Shown here: positions 52,755 to 61,831 of the stretch, in pieces
How positions within the stretch are numbered: the first letter of the stretch is position 1
How the letters are laid out: the number at the start of each line of letters is the position of its first letter
NCBI GenBank assembly: GCA_963696325.1
Contig: CAVOJV010000040.1
Coordinates: forward strand, 1-64,000
Direction: 5' to 3'
Length of the DNA: 64,000 nucleotides
From: CAVOJV01 sp963696325
GTDB lineage: Bacteria; Pseudomonadota; Gammaproteobacteria; Competibacterales; Competibacteraceae
The notes under the pieces: model-generated
Database searches by the model: none
Told to the model about the DNA's origin: nothing
Seen by the model: only the letters and a program-made list of their open reading frames with translations
Translations under genes and position numbers: made by a program

Positions 52755-53407
52755 ATGGAGAACCTAGTGGGTCGTTTGGTTTGCATATCGCCATAGTTAC
52801 CCGCCTGCTTGCTACCAAAGCGACAAGTGAGTAACGGCGCCGGAACCGCCTAGGCGATGGTGTCTTCCCACTTACGCTGGCGCCGCGCCGCACGCTTGCC
52901 ACCCTAGATGAAGGGCGTTAGGGAGGTATTCCAGCCGCGCGCCGCCGCTTTGGCGCGGGCCACTTGGCCAGCGGGAGCGGCTTGGCACCGACTCAGGTGA
53001 ATCAGTTGCCGACGCTCCTCCTCCAGGAGCGGGCGCAGCGGGTTCTTTGGGCAGTGCGACATGGTGACCTCCTCCGCCATCAGCTTACTTGCTCCCGCCC
53101 ATTAATGGCTACATGCAAACCAAACGACCCACTAGTACCTTTGATTATTCAGTTGGTAAGCGGTGCTGTGGGTGGAAATGTGGCTGGTTCTTTGATGAAG
53201 GATTTATCCTTGGGCACTCTCGGCAACTCTATTGCCGGTATTATAGGTGGTGGCCTTGGCGGTTACTTGCTTGGCATGCTGGGCGTCGCCACAGGCACGG
53301 GGGGCATGGATATTGGCAGCATTATTGGAAGTATTGCTGGTGGTGGTGTGGGCGGTGGCGCATTGATGGCAATTATTGGCGTCATAAAGAAAGCAATTGC
53401 CAAATAG
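52755..53407 (+). pseudogene. Gly-zipper membrane-type protein gene split by a MITE
   Basis: The original ATG at 52755 (after AGAGGAACTATT) reads MENL and is then interrupted by the 364-bp MITE with its CTAG duplication. Excising it gives a 94-residue protein: MENLVPLIIQLVSGAVGGNV, AGSLMKDLSLGTLGNSIAGI, then repeated GGG/GxxxG helices. The interrupted gene may still be expressed, because the MITE end supplies an in-frame ATG at 53105 and replaces MENLVPL by MATCKPNDPLVPL. The Gly-rich helices suggest membrane insertion; role unknown. An attC follows at 53425. Confidence 0.8.
52768..53131. mobile_element. 364-bp MITE, copy 2
   Basis: Same perfect 19-bp ends TGGGTCGTTTGGTTTGCAT, same length and the same CTAG on both sides (52764-52767, 53132-53135) as copy 1 at 6810-7173, inverted. 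The insertion point inside a restorable gene confirms the 4-bp CTAG duplication. Confidence 0.92.
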
Positions 53408-53424
53408 AAGCATCCGTTGAGGCC

Positions 53425-53488
53425 AGCTAACAAGGGCTTGCAGCGGAGCGCTCCCTGCGGTCGCGCCTGCTGAAGCCTGCCGTTAGGT
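53425..53488 (+). other. Integron attC site 2
   Basis: A 64-bp site with cores AGCTAAC and GTTAGGT and paired arms GGGCTTGCAGCGG and CCTGCTGAAGCCTGCC-type sequence. It closes the cassette of the Gly-zipper gene. Shared GAAGCCTGCCGTTAG with attC site 1 shows that both cassettes belong to one integron type. Confidence 0.85.
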
Positions 53489-53668
53489 GGACGAGAAAGG
53501 CGTGTGACCAGGCCAATGATTTGGATCCTGCGATGTCTGGCGCTAGGCCACCTCGACTGGGGAGTTGTGCTGCTGTTGGTTGCCGGAGGGTCCGCGTTGT
53601 CGGCTTTTCGGATACTCCCGTACATTATGAATCTCAAGGTACACGCCATTGACAAGGGGAATAACCCT

Positions 53669-53890
53669 ATGGCCCTGAGCAAACTGGGGCAGCGCCGCCA
53701 GCGGTGATCCCGAAAAACATTTGGGAGCGGTTAGGGCTTCGCGTGGGAGATTATGTCGAGGTCGCTGTTCGGGGGGGTGCCGTCATCAGCAAGCCGAAGA
53801 AACTGATCGATGCCGATCTGGTGCTGACCCCCGAAGAAGACGTTCTGGTCCGGAAGGGACGAGATATCTGTTCCATGAGCCAAGTTCAAA
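53669..53890 (+). pseudogene. AbrB-type antitoxin, frameshifted and truncated
   Basis: The ATG at 53669 reads MALSKLGQRRQR and stops; one base further the fold continues as VIPKNIWERLGLRVGDYVEV, then AVISKPKKLIDADLVLTPEE. One missing G at about 53703 explains the break. The 3' end is cut by the IS6 element at 53891. Upstream, a short hydrophobic frame from 53504 has no recognisable identity. Confidence 0.75.
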
Positions 53891-54698
53891 GGTTCTGTTG
53901 CATTAGCGAAGAGGGCTCGATTTCGGTAAGCTACGCGCCCACCGAATAGCACCGCGAGCCCCCCATGATCGACTTCAAAGGCCACCGCTTCGAACAAGAC
54001 ATCATTCTTACCAGTGTCCGTTGGTACCTGGCGTACCCGTTGAGTTATCGGAACCTGGAAGAAATGATGGCGGAGCGCGGCGTCGAGGTCGACCATGCCA
54101 CGATCTACCGCTGGGTCCAGAAGTTCACTCCCCAACTGGAAGCGGCTTTCCGGCACGGGAAGAAGCACCCGGTGGGCAACAGCGGGCGAATGGATGAAAC
54201 GTATATCAAGATTAAGGGGCAGTGGAAGTACCTGTACCGTGCCGTCGACAAAGAGGGCCAGACCATCGACTTCCTGCTGACTGCCCATCGCGACAAGCAG
54301 GCCGCGCGGCGCTTCTTCAAGAAAGCGGTGCGACAGCACGGTCTCCCGGCCAAGGTCACGATCGACCAAAGCGGGGCCAATACCGCTGCCCTGGAGGTAC
54401 TCATCGAAGAAACCGGTAGCACGATCGAGATTCGTCAAAGCAAGTACTTAAACAATCTAGTGGAGCAGGATCATCGAGCAGTCAAACGGAGCGTCCGGCC
54501 GATGCTGGGATTCCAATCCTTCCGTTCGGCTCGGGTGACCCTGTCAGGCATCGAACTCATGCCCATGATCAAGAAAGGACAGATGATCACGGTCAACGGG
54601 CGGGGTCTATCTGCTGCCGAGCAGTTCTATTCTTTAGCCGCCTAATTCCGTCCGGAGCTTGTCCAATCTCGCCTGTCGGAAAATAACGCAACACAACC
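53891..54698 (+). mobile_element. IS6-family element, type A copy 2 (808 bp)
   Basis: Ends GGTTCTGTTGCATTA and the complement of GGTTGTGTTGCGTTA, same length as 3474-4281 and nearly identical (for example one A/C difference near the right end). No target duplication; it truncates an antitoxin gene on the left. Confidence 0.9.
53965..54645 (+). CDS. IS6-family transposase, type A copy 2
   Basis: 226 residues, identical to the transposase at 3548-4228, with RMDETYIKIKGQWKYLYRAV, VTIDQSGANTAAL and LVEQDHRAVKRS intact. Confidence 0.93.
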   Translation: MIDFKGHRFEQDIILTSVRWYLAYPLSYRNLEEMMAERGVEVDHATIYRWVQKFTPQLEAAFRHGKKHPVGNSGRMDETYIKIKGQWKYLYRAVDKEGQTIDFLLTAHRDKQAARRFFKKAVRQHGLPAKVTIDQSGANTAALEVLIEETGSTIEIRQSKYLNNLVEQDHRAVKRSVRPMLGFQSFRSARVTLSGIELMPMIKKGQMITVNGRGLSAAEQFYSLAA

Positions 54699-54709
54699 TT
54701 ATTTGAGAC

Positions 54710-55145
54710 GAACCCGAGATTATCCGGTTCGGCCCACGAAGTTGAGACGGATCAACTGATCAGCATCGGCGAGCGGCGGTCCACACCCCGGATACCCGAG
54801 CGTACCGGCTCGGCAGCGCCAAGAAAACGGCCGTTTTCATTACGGTTTTCAAAGTGCCCCTTTGGGTTCTACAAGACCGCCAGAAAAGCCGTTAAGAAAA
54901 TCATCGCAAGCTTCCTCATTCTGCTGCAGCTTTCTTGATAGCGATGGCTTGCCGAAATAATCATCTGATAGAAGTAAGAAATTCTGAGTCTCACACAAAT
55001 GGGTTGAGAATGATGATCTCAGGTCGGTCTCAAAAAGCGTGGGTTCATTCTCACTTATTTCGGGTTTTCCGCTGTCGATATTCTCAGGTAATTTGGGTCC
55101 GATTTTGTCATGATCTCGCGCCGAGCCGCGGATAATCTCGGTTTC
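54710..55145. repeat. 436-bp element with inverted ends and subterminal repeats
   Basis: The left end GAACCCGAGATTATCCGG and the right-end complement GAAACCGAGATTATCCGC are matching inverted repeats. Inside, on the complement strand, CTGAGAATATCGACAGCGG, GTGAGAATGAACCC, TTTGAGACCGACC and CTGAGATCATC repeat the words of the array at 35183. It encodes no protein. The likeliest reading is a non-autonomous relative of the element A transposon. Confidence 0.6.
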
Positions 55146-55231
55146 TTACAACTAGGAGGATGGCAAGGTTCGAATTACCCCTGGTTTTTGGAAAAAAGTA
55201 AGTACATTAAGTGTTTGATTATAAAAATAAA

Positions 55232-55438
55232 TCACACTTTTCTTACTGAATTAGGCTGGCTTACCACGCGGCGCCGTAACGTCGATCGACGCCGCAACTT
55301 ATCCGCCGCCAACTTCGCCTCCACCGCTTGTTCCACGTACTCGCTGATGGTGCCGTTCCCAGCCGCTTCCCGGATAGCCCGCTTGAGGCTACTGGTCACC
55401 CGAACCTGTAGCCACTCGCGCTTATTCTCGATCATCAA
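55232..55438 (-). CDS. Small ribbon-helix-helix-like protein
   Basis: The 68-residue protein has the pattern of a ribbon-helix-helix regulator: EWLQVRVTSSLKRAIREAAG, TISEYVEQAVEAKLAADKLR, with a basic tail. CGGAGGGGTTTTG precedes the double ATG. It could be an antitoxin-like or plasmid-type repressor; no partner gene is adjacent. Confidence 0.6.
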   Translation of the reverse strand: MMIENKREWLQVRVTSSLKRAIREAAGNGTISEYVEQAVEAKLAADKLRRRSTLRRRVVSQPNSVRKV

Positions 55439-55720
55439 AACCCCTCCGAATCGCAGTGTATTGACATTACACGCCTAATACCTATGGGCTTGATAACCCA
55501 CGAAGCGCACCCGCCCGAACGGCCCACCCTAAAAGCGTGGCGGCTAGGGCGACTATTCCATCGCCCCCCCCCTCGATGTCCGACTAGCTGTAGGCAGTCT
55601 GCCAACGACCTTGCTGAATCGACATCGAAGCCCGTGCCATCGGCACACTCAGGGGCAGGGCAAGTCCTAATATTTTATTTTCCATATTTTTTATAGGTTT
55701 TATGCACTACGTTTAAAGGG

Positions 55721-55776
55721 AAGCCGGATCACTCAGTAGAAGCCTTCGCAGGGAGCGCTTAGTGGTCCGGCTTTTT
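55721..55776 (+). terminator. Long hairpin with T-run before the DUF1566 gene
   Basis: AAGCCGGATCACT pairs with AGTGGTCCGGCTT (one mismatch) and CTTTTTG follows. It ends only 33 bases before the DUF1566 start codon, so it terminates upstream transcription or acts as an attenuator for that gene. Confidence 0.65.
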
Positions 55777-55809
55777 GTTTTGTTACACTTTCATGAGGGG
55801 AAGTCTGTT

Positions 55810-56562
55810 ATGCACAAGATCTCGGTTAAACAAATCGTTACCAGCAAGTGGCTAGTAAAGACGGCCATGCTGGCCTTGTTGGGAGGGTTGGCTTTACCGG
55901 GGCCGGCGGCGGCGACGGGTTGGGATGTCGGGTACTGGTTAGTAGCGCCGGCAAAAACTCTGGCAACCGGGCAGGCGCAGTGCTGGGATGCATACGGTAA
56001 CGCTCGTGACTGTGCAAACACCGGCGAGGACGGGCAGTACCAGAAGGGTGTGAAGCCAGTACTCGGGAAGCGCTTTAAAGACCTGCAGAACGGCACCGTG
56101 GTGGATCTGTTAACGGGGTTGATCTGGCTAAAGAACGCGAACTGTATCGGTAGCAACTATCCGAGCTTTGACTACGACAAAGACCAGGAAGATGGCATGG
56201 TTTTCTGGCAGCATGCGTTGGATTTTGTGGCTGGCATCAACGCAGGGACATATGACTGCGGTGATACCAGCAAAGCGGGGGTTCATCAAACCGACTGGCG
56301 CCTGCCGAACTTCAAAGAACTGCAGAGTCTGATTAATATTGGATATGTTAACCCGGCGTTGAGCAACGCGGCGGGTACTGGCCAGTGGACAGAGGGCGAT
56401 GCCTTTTCCGGCGTGAAGTCGACCCACTATTGGTCATCATCGTCCCTCGCCGAGAATCCGCTCGGCGCGTGGATCGTGAACCTCGGCGGCGGCGCCGCCC
56501 CCACCCTTGGCTACAAGCCTGGCGACGTCTACGCTGTGTGGCCGGTCCGGGGTGGACAATAG
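55810..56562 (+). CDS. Exported DUF1566 (Lcl C-terminal domain) protein
   Basis: The 250-residue protein has an N-terminal signal peptide (WLVKTAMLALLGGLALPGPA, AATG) and a DUF1566 domain from about residue 90: TGLIWLKNANCIGSNYPSFD, TDWRLPNFKELQSLINIGYV, STHYWSSSSLAENPLGAWIV and VWPVRGGQ. The fold is C-type-lectin-like and is found in surface or adhesin-type proteins. Some members are targets of diversity-generating retroelements, but no template repeat or such reverse transcriptase is near. Its own terminator follows at 56621. Confidence 0.85.
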   Translation: MHKISVKQIVTSKWLVKTAMLALLGGLALPGPAAATGWDVGYWLVAPAKTLATGQAQCWDAYGNARDCANTGEDGQYQKGVKPVLGKRFKDLQNGTVVDLLTGLIWLKNANCIGSNYPSFDYDKDQEDGMVFWQHALDFVAGINAGTYDCGDTSKAGVHQTDWRLPNFKELQSLINIGYVNPALSNAAGTGQWTEGDAFSGVKSTHYWSSSSLAENPLGAWIVNLGGGAAPTLGYKPGDVYAVWPVRGGQ

Positions 56563-56620
56563 CGTGGATTCTTTGACCTTAAGCGGCAGCGGGTTTAAGC
56601 CGCTGTTCGAGTAACTCTAA

Positions 56621-56646
56621 GCCCCATCCCAAGCGGTGGGGCTTTT
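56621..56646 (+). terminator. Rho-independent terminator after the DUF1566 gene
   Basis: GCCCCATC and GGTGGGGC form a stem followed by TTTTT. A second small hairpin (AGCGGC...GCCGCT) precedes it at 56582-56604. Confidence 0.7.
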
Positions 56647-56748
56647 TAGTTTCTGGTCAATGGCATCGCTGGCGCAAGCTGGCTGTAACCGCAAGTAAGA
56701 CCTTCTACTACGACCTTCTAAACCGCCCCCACGTCTCCGCTAGCCTAT

Positions 56749-57123
56749 CTAGGAACGGCTTTTTCGGGGGGGCAGCAGGCGCTGCGTAACCTGTTCAAGC
56801 TGCTGCATGAACCATAGCTTTTCCTGCTGCAATGCATCTTTGTCCCGCTGCAACGCATCGAGCTGGCGACGTAACAAGTCAATTTCACGCTGCAATGCAT
56901 CGGTGCGCAGCGCTGCAATGCTCTGCTGCGCAGTTCCCTGTACAGCATTCACCTGCTGCCTAGCCAGATCTGAGTAAACACGCTGTAACTCGGCTGGATC
57001 AATGCGGTAACTGCTTTTTCCTTCCCTGGAAGCGGACAGTTTGCCTTCCTTGATCTGTCGCAAAATGGTGGTGCGATGCACGCCGGCGAGTGCAGCCGCT
57101 TCACCAATGCTCAACTGTGCCAT
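56749..57123 (-). CDS. HTH protein with coiled-coil tail
   Basis: The 124-residue protein has an excisionase/MerR-like HTH at the N-terminus (MAQLSIGEAAALAGVHRTTI, LRQIKEGKLSASREGKSSY) and a long heptad-rich coiled coil (LQREIDLLRRQLDALQRDKD). This domain pair is common among plasmid and integron small regulators. The ATGCAT words near and within its start region could be its operators. Start chosen at MAQLSIGEAA; a longer frame to 57144 exists. Confidence 0.7.
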   Translation of the reverse strand: MAQLSIGEAAALAGVHRTTILRQIKEGKLSASREGKSSYRIDPAELQRVYSDLARQQVNAVQGTAQQSIAALRTDALQREIDLLRRQLDALQRDKDALQQEKLWFMQQLEQVTQRLLPPRKSRS

Positions 57124-57281
57124 AGGGTGTGCATCCTGATGCATTGCTCTGTGCGAAGGTGTAGCGCATGCACCGGAAATTTACCAGTAGGCGCGGCTCA
57201 CCCTGACAAGCCCCCTCCCCCTCAGTTTTTCATGATAACTGCTCAAATCATGAATTATCAGTCCAACAGGCTTTAAAGCAA

Positions 57282-57309
57282 AAAGCCCGCGTGCGAAGCG
57301 GGCTTTAAG
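57282..57309 (+). terminator. Rho-independent terminator
   Basis: AAAGCCCGC and GCGGGCTTT pair across a short loop; runs of A upstream and partial T downstream suggest bidirectional use, ending the HTH gene region from either side. Confidence 0.55.
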
Positions 57310-57389
57310 CGTTATACGGATCACCATCAGCCCCTAACCATAGGGCGTACTGCTATGTCAAAAACCCCCAACCATGAGGAGCAGATAGG

Positions 57390-57665
57390 ATGACCGAAAA
57401 GACTGAGGACCGCAAGATGGCTAAAGCGGCTCTGCGAAAATATCCAGTGGCTAAGCCGCGCGAAATACCCCTTAGCAGACAGTGGCTTAGAAAAAAATTA
57501 GGCGGCTTTTCAAAGAAAGGCAGTGTATACTGGAGGCATCCGACCAAGGACTTACTTACCTGGAGTTACCAATGCAATACCCGGCCACAAACCGGCTCAA
57601 GCCTGGAGGCTGAGCTACTCAGAAACGAGAAAACCGCCGAGCATCATGCTGGGCGGTTTCTGTAG
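57390..57665 (+). CDS. Small basic hypothetical protein
   Basis: A 91-residue frame beginning MTEKTEDRKMAKAALRKYPV, Lys/Arg-rich, with LSRQWLRKKLGGFSKKGSVY. The last codons run through a hairpin (ACCGCC...GGCGGT, about 57635-57657) that looks like a terminator, so the true end is suspect. No family recognised. Confidence 0.35.
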   Translation: MTEKTEDRKMAKAALRKYPVAKPREIPLSRQWLRKKLGGFSKKGSVYWRHPTKDLLTWSYQCNTRPQTGSSLEAELLRNEKTAEHHAGRFL

Positions 57666-57754
57666 GCAGACTGGCGAGTCAGTCAGCAAGGGGAAAACTA
57701 GCAGTGACATTATAGGGCCAGGACGGCCAGAATGCCACTCCCCCTACTGAAATC

Positions 57755-59199
57755 CAGCAATTCTCATTTTGGCAGCCTTACCCTGTTGTTGGCTCCGGGG
57801 TGGGCGGTTCGAAGCTTTTGAGCATGAAGTCCCTCAGCGCGTCCCAAGTCTCGAAGCACAGGTAGCTGGTCAGGGTGCGGATGTCGTTGAACAGGCGCTT
57901 GCGCGAGGGGAGCTTCTTGCGCAGCAACCGGTACTTCGCGTCCATCCACTCCAAGACGGTGTGGGTCAGGAGGGCCAGGATGATGAGGCTGGCCAGCAGG
58001 GACGACAGGTGCTTCCGGCCGTGGCCGAAGTTGTGCTCGAAGTGGTAGCCCTTGGTCTTCAGGGTGTTGTTGTTCTCGTTCTCGATTTTCCAGCGGCCGC
58101 GCCCGGCCTCGACGACCTTGGCGACGTTGCCGCCGTCCAGCGCCAGGCGGGTGGCGAAGGCGTTGCGGTACAGCACCTTGCCGTTTTCGTCCGTGGTGGT
58201 GAGTTCGCACCAATTCACCTCCAGCGCGTCGTCGGCATCGCGCAGCGGGATCGAGCGGGCGTAGCGGTAGGTGTCGGTCTCGCGCCGCCTGCCGGTCCAG
58301 CGGGTGCGTGAAACAGTGCGGATTGCGCCGTTGCGCTCCAGATGCTCCAGATGCTCCAGATGCTCCAGCCATTCGTAGACAGTCGGATGGGAGGCAGGTT
58401 TGCAGACCAGGATGAAGCCCAGCCCCAAGGCCAGCAGTTCGCGGCAGAACGGCTCGTGGCAGTACAGGTCGTCGCCGAGGACGGTCGTCTTGAGCCGGGC
58501 GAGCCCCGCGCCGTGGGCGGCCAGCCAGCGCTTGGCGACGGCGAGTTCGCCGTCCTGCTTGGCCGCGCCGTCCTGCGGCGCGGTGAACTCCGGGGCCAGC
58601 GCGATGACTTTGTCGCCGCCGGGCTTGACCAGCACCGGGGTCAGCGCCGAGTGGAAATAGGTGACCTGGCCGTTGGCGTGCCGCCGCGTCGAACACTGTT
58701 CGCAAGGGATGGCCTGCGAGGAGAAATGCTCCGTCCCGTCGAGGGCCAGCAGCAGCGTGCCGTTGACGGAACGGTGGGCATCCACCACCCCGGCCCGCTC
58801 CAAGGCGTTGAACAGGAAGGAATACACCGGCTTGAGCGTGTCCGGCGGCGTGGCGTCGAGCAGGTTGCGTATCTGGTTGTCCGACGCGATCTCATGCACG
58901 CCGAACAGCGTCCGGGCGTGGTTGTTGCCCTGCGTCTGTTCCAGGCAGCGTTGGTATTCCAGGAACGAGGGGCTTTGCGAGAAGAAGACCGAAACGGCGC
59001 TCAACGCCGCGTCGACCATCGTGTAGGATTTGTTCTTGCCCTTGCGGGGATCGATAAAGGTCTCGAAGGTGCCGCGCATCTGCTGCGTGATGCCATCCAG
59101 GGTCAGGGCGTAGGGGCCAAAAGGTGCGCTCAATGGGTGGGTTTCCGGTCTGGTTTGGCCGACTACTTTAACCGGCTGATGCCAAAATGAGAATTGCTG
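57755..59199 (-). mobile_element. IS4-like CAGCAATTCTC element, copy 3 (1445 bp)
   Basis: 19-bp ends CAGCAATTCTCATTTTGGC, almost identical to the copy at 47869 but inverted and lacking its 16-bp tail duplication. The flanks (CTGAAATC left, ACTGCTCC right) do not repeat, so this copy has been rearranged. Its right end abuts an IS1634-like gene. Confidence 0.9.
57778..59133 (-). CDS. DDE transposase of the CAGCAATTCTC family, copy 3
   Basis: 451 residues from the TTG start equivalent to 47935; differs from copy 2 at only a few positions (for example HNFGHG against HTFGHG, NVAKVVE against NVAEVVE). Catalytic motifs are intact. Confidence 0.87.
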   Translation of the reverse strand: MSAPFGPYALTLDGITQQMRGTFETFIDPRKGKNKSYTMVDAALSAVSVFFSQSPSFLEYQRCLEQTQGNNHARTLFGVHEIASDNQIRNLLDATPPDTLKPVYSFLFNALERAGVVDAHRSVNGTLLLALDGTEHFSSQAIPCEQCSTRRHANGQVTYFHSALTPVLVKPGGDKVIALAPEFTAPQDGAAKQDGELAVAKRWLAAHGAGLARLKTTVLGDDLYCHEPFCRELLALGLGFILVCKPASHPTVYEWLEHLEHLEHLERNGAIRTVSRTRWTGRRRETDTYRYARSIPLRDADDALEVNWCELTTTDENGKVLYRNAFATRLALDGGNVAKVVEAGRGRWKIENENNNTLKTKGYHFEHNFGHGRKHLSSLLASLIILALLTHTVLEWMDAKYRLLRKKLPSRKRLFNDIRTLTSYLCFETWDALRDFMLKSFEPPTPEPTTG

Positions 59200-59209
59200 A
59201 CTGCTCCCT

Positions 59210-60877
59210 ATGTACCTTGACATCTCGACCCTGCAGCGCAACGGCCGTACCTACCAACGCGTCCTGCTGCGCGAATCCTACCGCGACCAGGGCCCAGAGC
59301 CAGGTGAAAAAACGTACCCTGGCCAACCTCAGTGCCTGCTCGGACGCCGAGATCGACGCGATCCAATTGGCACTGCGCCATAAGCAGAAGCTAACCCAGG
59401 CTCGTTCGAGCAGCGGTTATCAGTCCAACAAGGCCCCTCGATCGGCGCGGTGTGGGCAGTCTACACGCTGGCGCGCCGCTTAGGCATTGCTCGGGCTCTG
59501 GGCGCCTCACGGGAGGGTAAACTGGCCCTGTGGCAGGTGATCGCGCGGGTAATTGATCAAGGCTCACGGCTGTCGGCGGTACGCTTCGCGGCGACTCATG
59601 GCGCCGGCGATGTGTTGGAGTTGGAGTCCTTCCACGAGGAGCCTTTATACGCCAATCTGGAGTGGCTGCAGGCGCAGCAGGTGACCATTGAGAAAAAGCT
59701 GTTTGCGCAGACCCATCAGGGAGCAAAGACCGATCTGTTTCCGTACGATGTCACCAGCCGTTATCTGGAAGGTGAACAGCATCAGTTGGCCGCCTTTGGT
59801 TATAATCGCGATGGCAAAAAGGGCAAGCGCCAGATTGTGATTGGGCTCTGGTGTGATCGCCAGGGCCACGCGCTGTCGATCGAAGTCTTTCAAGGCAATA
59901 CCCAGGATACCCAGACCGTTGGCTCCCAGGTCCAGAAAGTGGCTGAGCGGTTCGGCGGCGGCGCAGTGACCTTCATCGGCGACCGGGGCATGATCAAGAA
60001 CCCGCAGTTGGAGGCGCTCAAGGCCTACTCAGAGCATGCCTTTCATTACATCACGACCATTACCAAACCGCAGATCGAGACCCTGCTGGCCGCCGGCGCC
60101 TTTCAGATCGGGCTGTTTGATCAGGCCGTTGCCGAAGTCCAGCTGAGCGAGGGTTTGCGCTATGTATTACGCCGCAATCCGACCCGTGCCAAGGAGCACC
60201 AACGCGCCCGTGAGGACAACTATCAGGCGCTGTGCCAAGCCCTCGCGCAACAAAATCACTACCTGCAGGAACACCCCCGGGCCAGCGTCGAGATGGCGCA
60301 ACGCAAACTCCAGGAGAAACGCCAGCAGTTGAAAATCGGGGACTGGGTCATCATCACTGCTCAGCAACGCCCCCTGGCGCTGGCAAAAGACACGGAGCAA
60401 CTCCCGGAGATCGCAAAACTCGATGGCTGTTATGTGCTGAAAACCGACCTGGCCCCTGCTGTCGCCTCCAAAGAGCTCATCCATGATCGCTACAAGGATC
60501 TCGCCCTGGTGAAATGGGCGTTTCGTACCAGCAAGACCGTGCACTTGGAAATGCGCCCAATCCATGTCCGCCTGGCCAGTCGCACTCGCGGGCAGGCCTT
60601 GGTGGTGATGCTGGCGTATCGGATTATCCAGGAGCTGGCCTCGTGCTGGCGCGCGTTTGACGTCACCGTGGCGGAAGGGCTCAAAGCACTGGATACGCTT
60701 TGCGTCACCGATATCACCATCGCCGGGGGCGATCGTTGTCATCTGATCCCCGAACCCCGGCCTCTGAGTCCACAACTCCTGGCGGCTGCCGAGGTTAAAC
60801 TGCAGGCTGTGTTGCCGAGCAAAGGAGTCAGAGTAGTCACTAAGAAAAAGCTGACCTCAAGACGAAAAGCTGTCTAA
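59210..60877 (+). pseudogene. IS1634-family transposase with frameshifted 5' end
   Basis: The start MYLDISTLQRNGRTYQRVLL is IS1634-like, but the frame shifts near 59295 and again near 59430 before the main frame (from about 59450) continues for some 470 codons: LFPYDVTSRYLEGEQHQLAA, IVIGLWCDRQGHALSIEVFQ, VTFIGDRGMIKNPQLEAL and VKWAFRTSKTVHLEMRPIHV. The catalytic core is complete; only the N-terminal 80 residues are scrambled. No relation in sequence to the DUF4277-type copies at 8835 and 19893. Confidence 0.82.
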
Positions 60878-60943
60878 TATCAACATATTAGGGTCTATTT
60901 CTTAGACTCCAAGTAAAGGAACATCCGTTGTAAGAGAATTAAA

Positions 60944-61789
60944 TTATGCCGCCAAGCTTGAACTTGGCTCTCCAAGAGCCGCCAACATCTTGGCGGTCTC
61001 CATGACAGGGGGCGAATTGACCCTCCAATTCGCGCCTATATTTTTCTCCAGCCAGGCAAGGGATTCTTGACGCATTTTGACATCAGGGTGGTAAAGTTCC
61101 TGAAGTTTACGCAATGCCTCCGGATTATTTTTCCAGAGCGCTTGCTGCTTTTGGGTAGTGTCGCCTTGGGTCAGTTGTTGGTAGCGCGCATAATGTACTT
61201 GCAGGTAGTCCGGTAGCGGGCTCCCTAAAAGCTTGCCCGTCTCCATGACGTGAGGAGCGCTGAGATCCCAATAGGTGGTACCCGTGTTCTTATCCAGCCA
61301 GTTCTTAGCTTCCTTACGCACGCTAGTATCGGGGCTGTAGGTTTCCTGAAGCTTATGCAGCGCCTCGGGATTTGCCCAGAAGGCCCGATTCTTGGCTTCG
61401 ACGGCTGACCACTGAGCCTGGTCGGCTTCATAAGCGGGTTGTGCGGCGGCCAGCCACGAGGGAAGCTGTACGCTTTTGTACGGAACCTGTGACCGTTGGC
61501 TGGCGTCGCTGCAGCGGCATTGGGTAAGCTGCGCCGCCATATTTTGGCATTGACTTACTGACGCTGTGGCTGGTGGTATCGCAGCGGTATCCGCTTGCGC
61601 CGCGGGAGCCTGAGACGGCTGCGCAGGCGACAGTGTACTGAGGGCGTTATCCAGCATGGCGCCAAAACCACCAGAATTTTGACTAGCCGAAGCGTCTTGC
61701 AACCCTTGCTTGGCCAAGCTGTCGATCTGTTGGGCCAGTGAACGCAGGCTGTTAGCGAAAGTCTGTAAGGCATTGATGTTGATAGCCAT
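60944..61789 (-). CDS. Motility-cluster protein with two internal repeats, unknown function
   Basis: The 281-residue protein begins MAININALQTFANSLRSLAQ, has a low-complexity Ala/Pro/Gln linker (about 55-85) and then two copies of a roughly 45-residue unit: ALHKLQETYSPDTSVRKEAK ... PHVMETGKLLG and ALRKLQELYHPDVKMRQESL ... PPVMETAKMLA, about 80 residues apart. I know no family for it. It follows the DUF2802 gene by 42 bp on the same strand, so it may be part of the flagellar operon. Confidence 0.65.
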   Translation of the reverse strand: MAININALQTFANSLRSLAQQIDSLAKQGLQDASASQNSGGFGAMLDNALSTLSPAQPSQAPAAQADTAAIPPATASVSQCQNMAAQLTQCRCSDASQRSQVPYKSVQLPSWLAAAQPAYEADQAQWSAVEAKNRAFWANPEALHKLQETYSPDTSVRKEAKNWLDKNTGTTYWDLSAPHVMETGKLLGSPLPDYLQVHYARYQQLTQGDTTQKQQALWKNNPEALRKLQELYHPDVKMRQESLAWLEKNIGANWRVNSPPVMETAKMLAALGEPSSSLAA

Positions 61790-61831
61790 ATTAATTCTCC
61801 GTAAAATTTATGATCCATACCCTATGGATAG

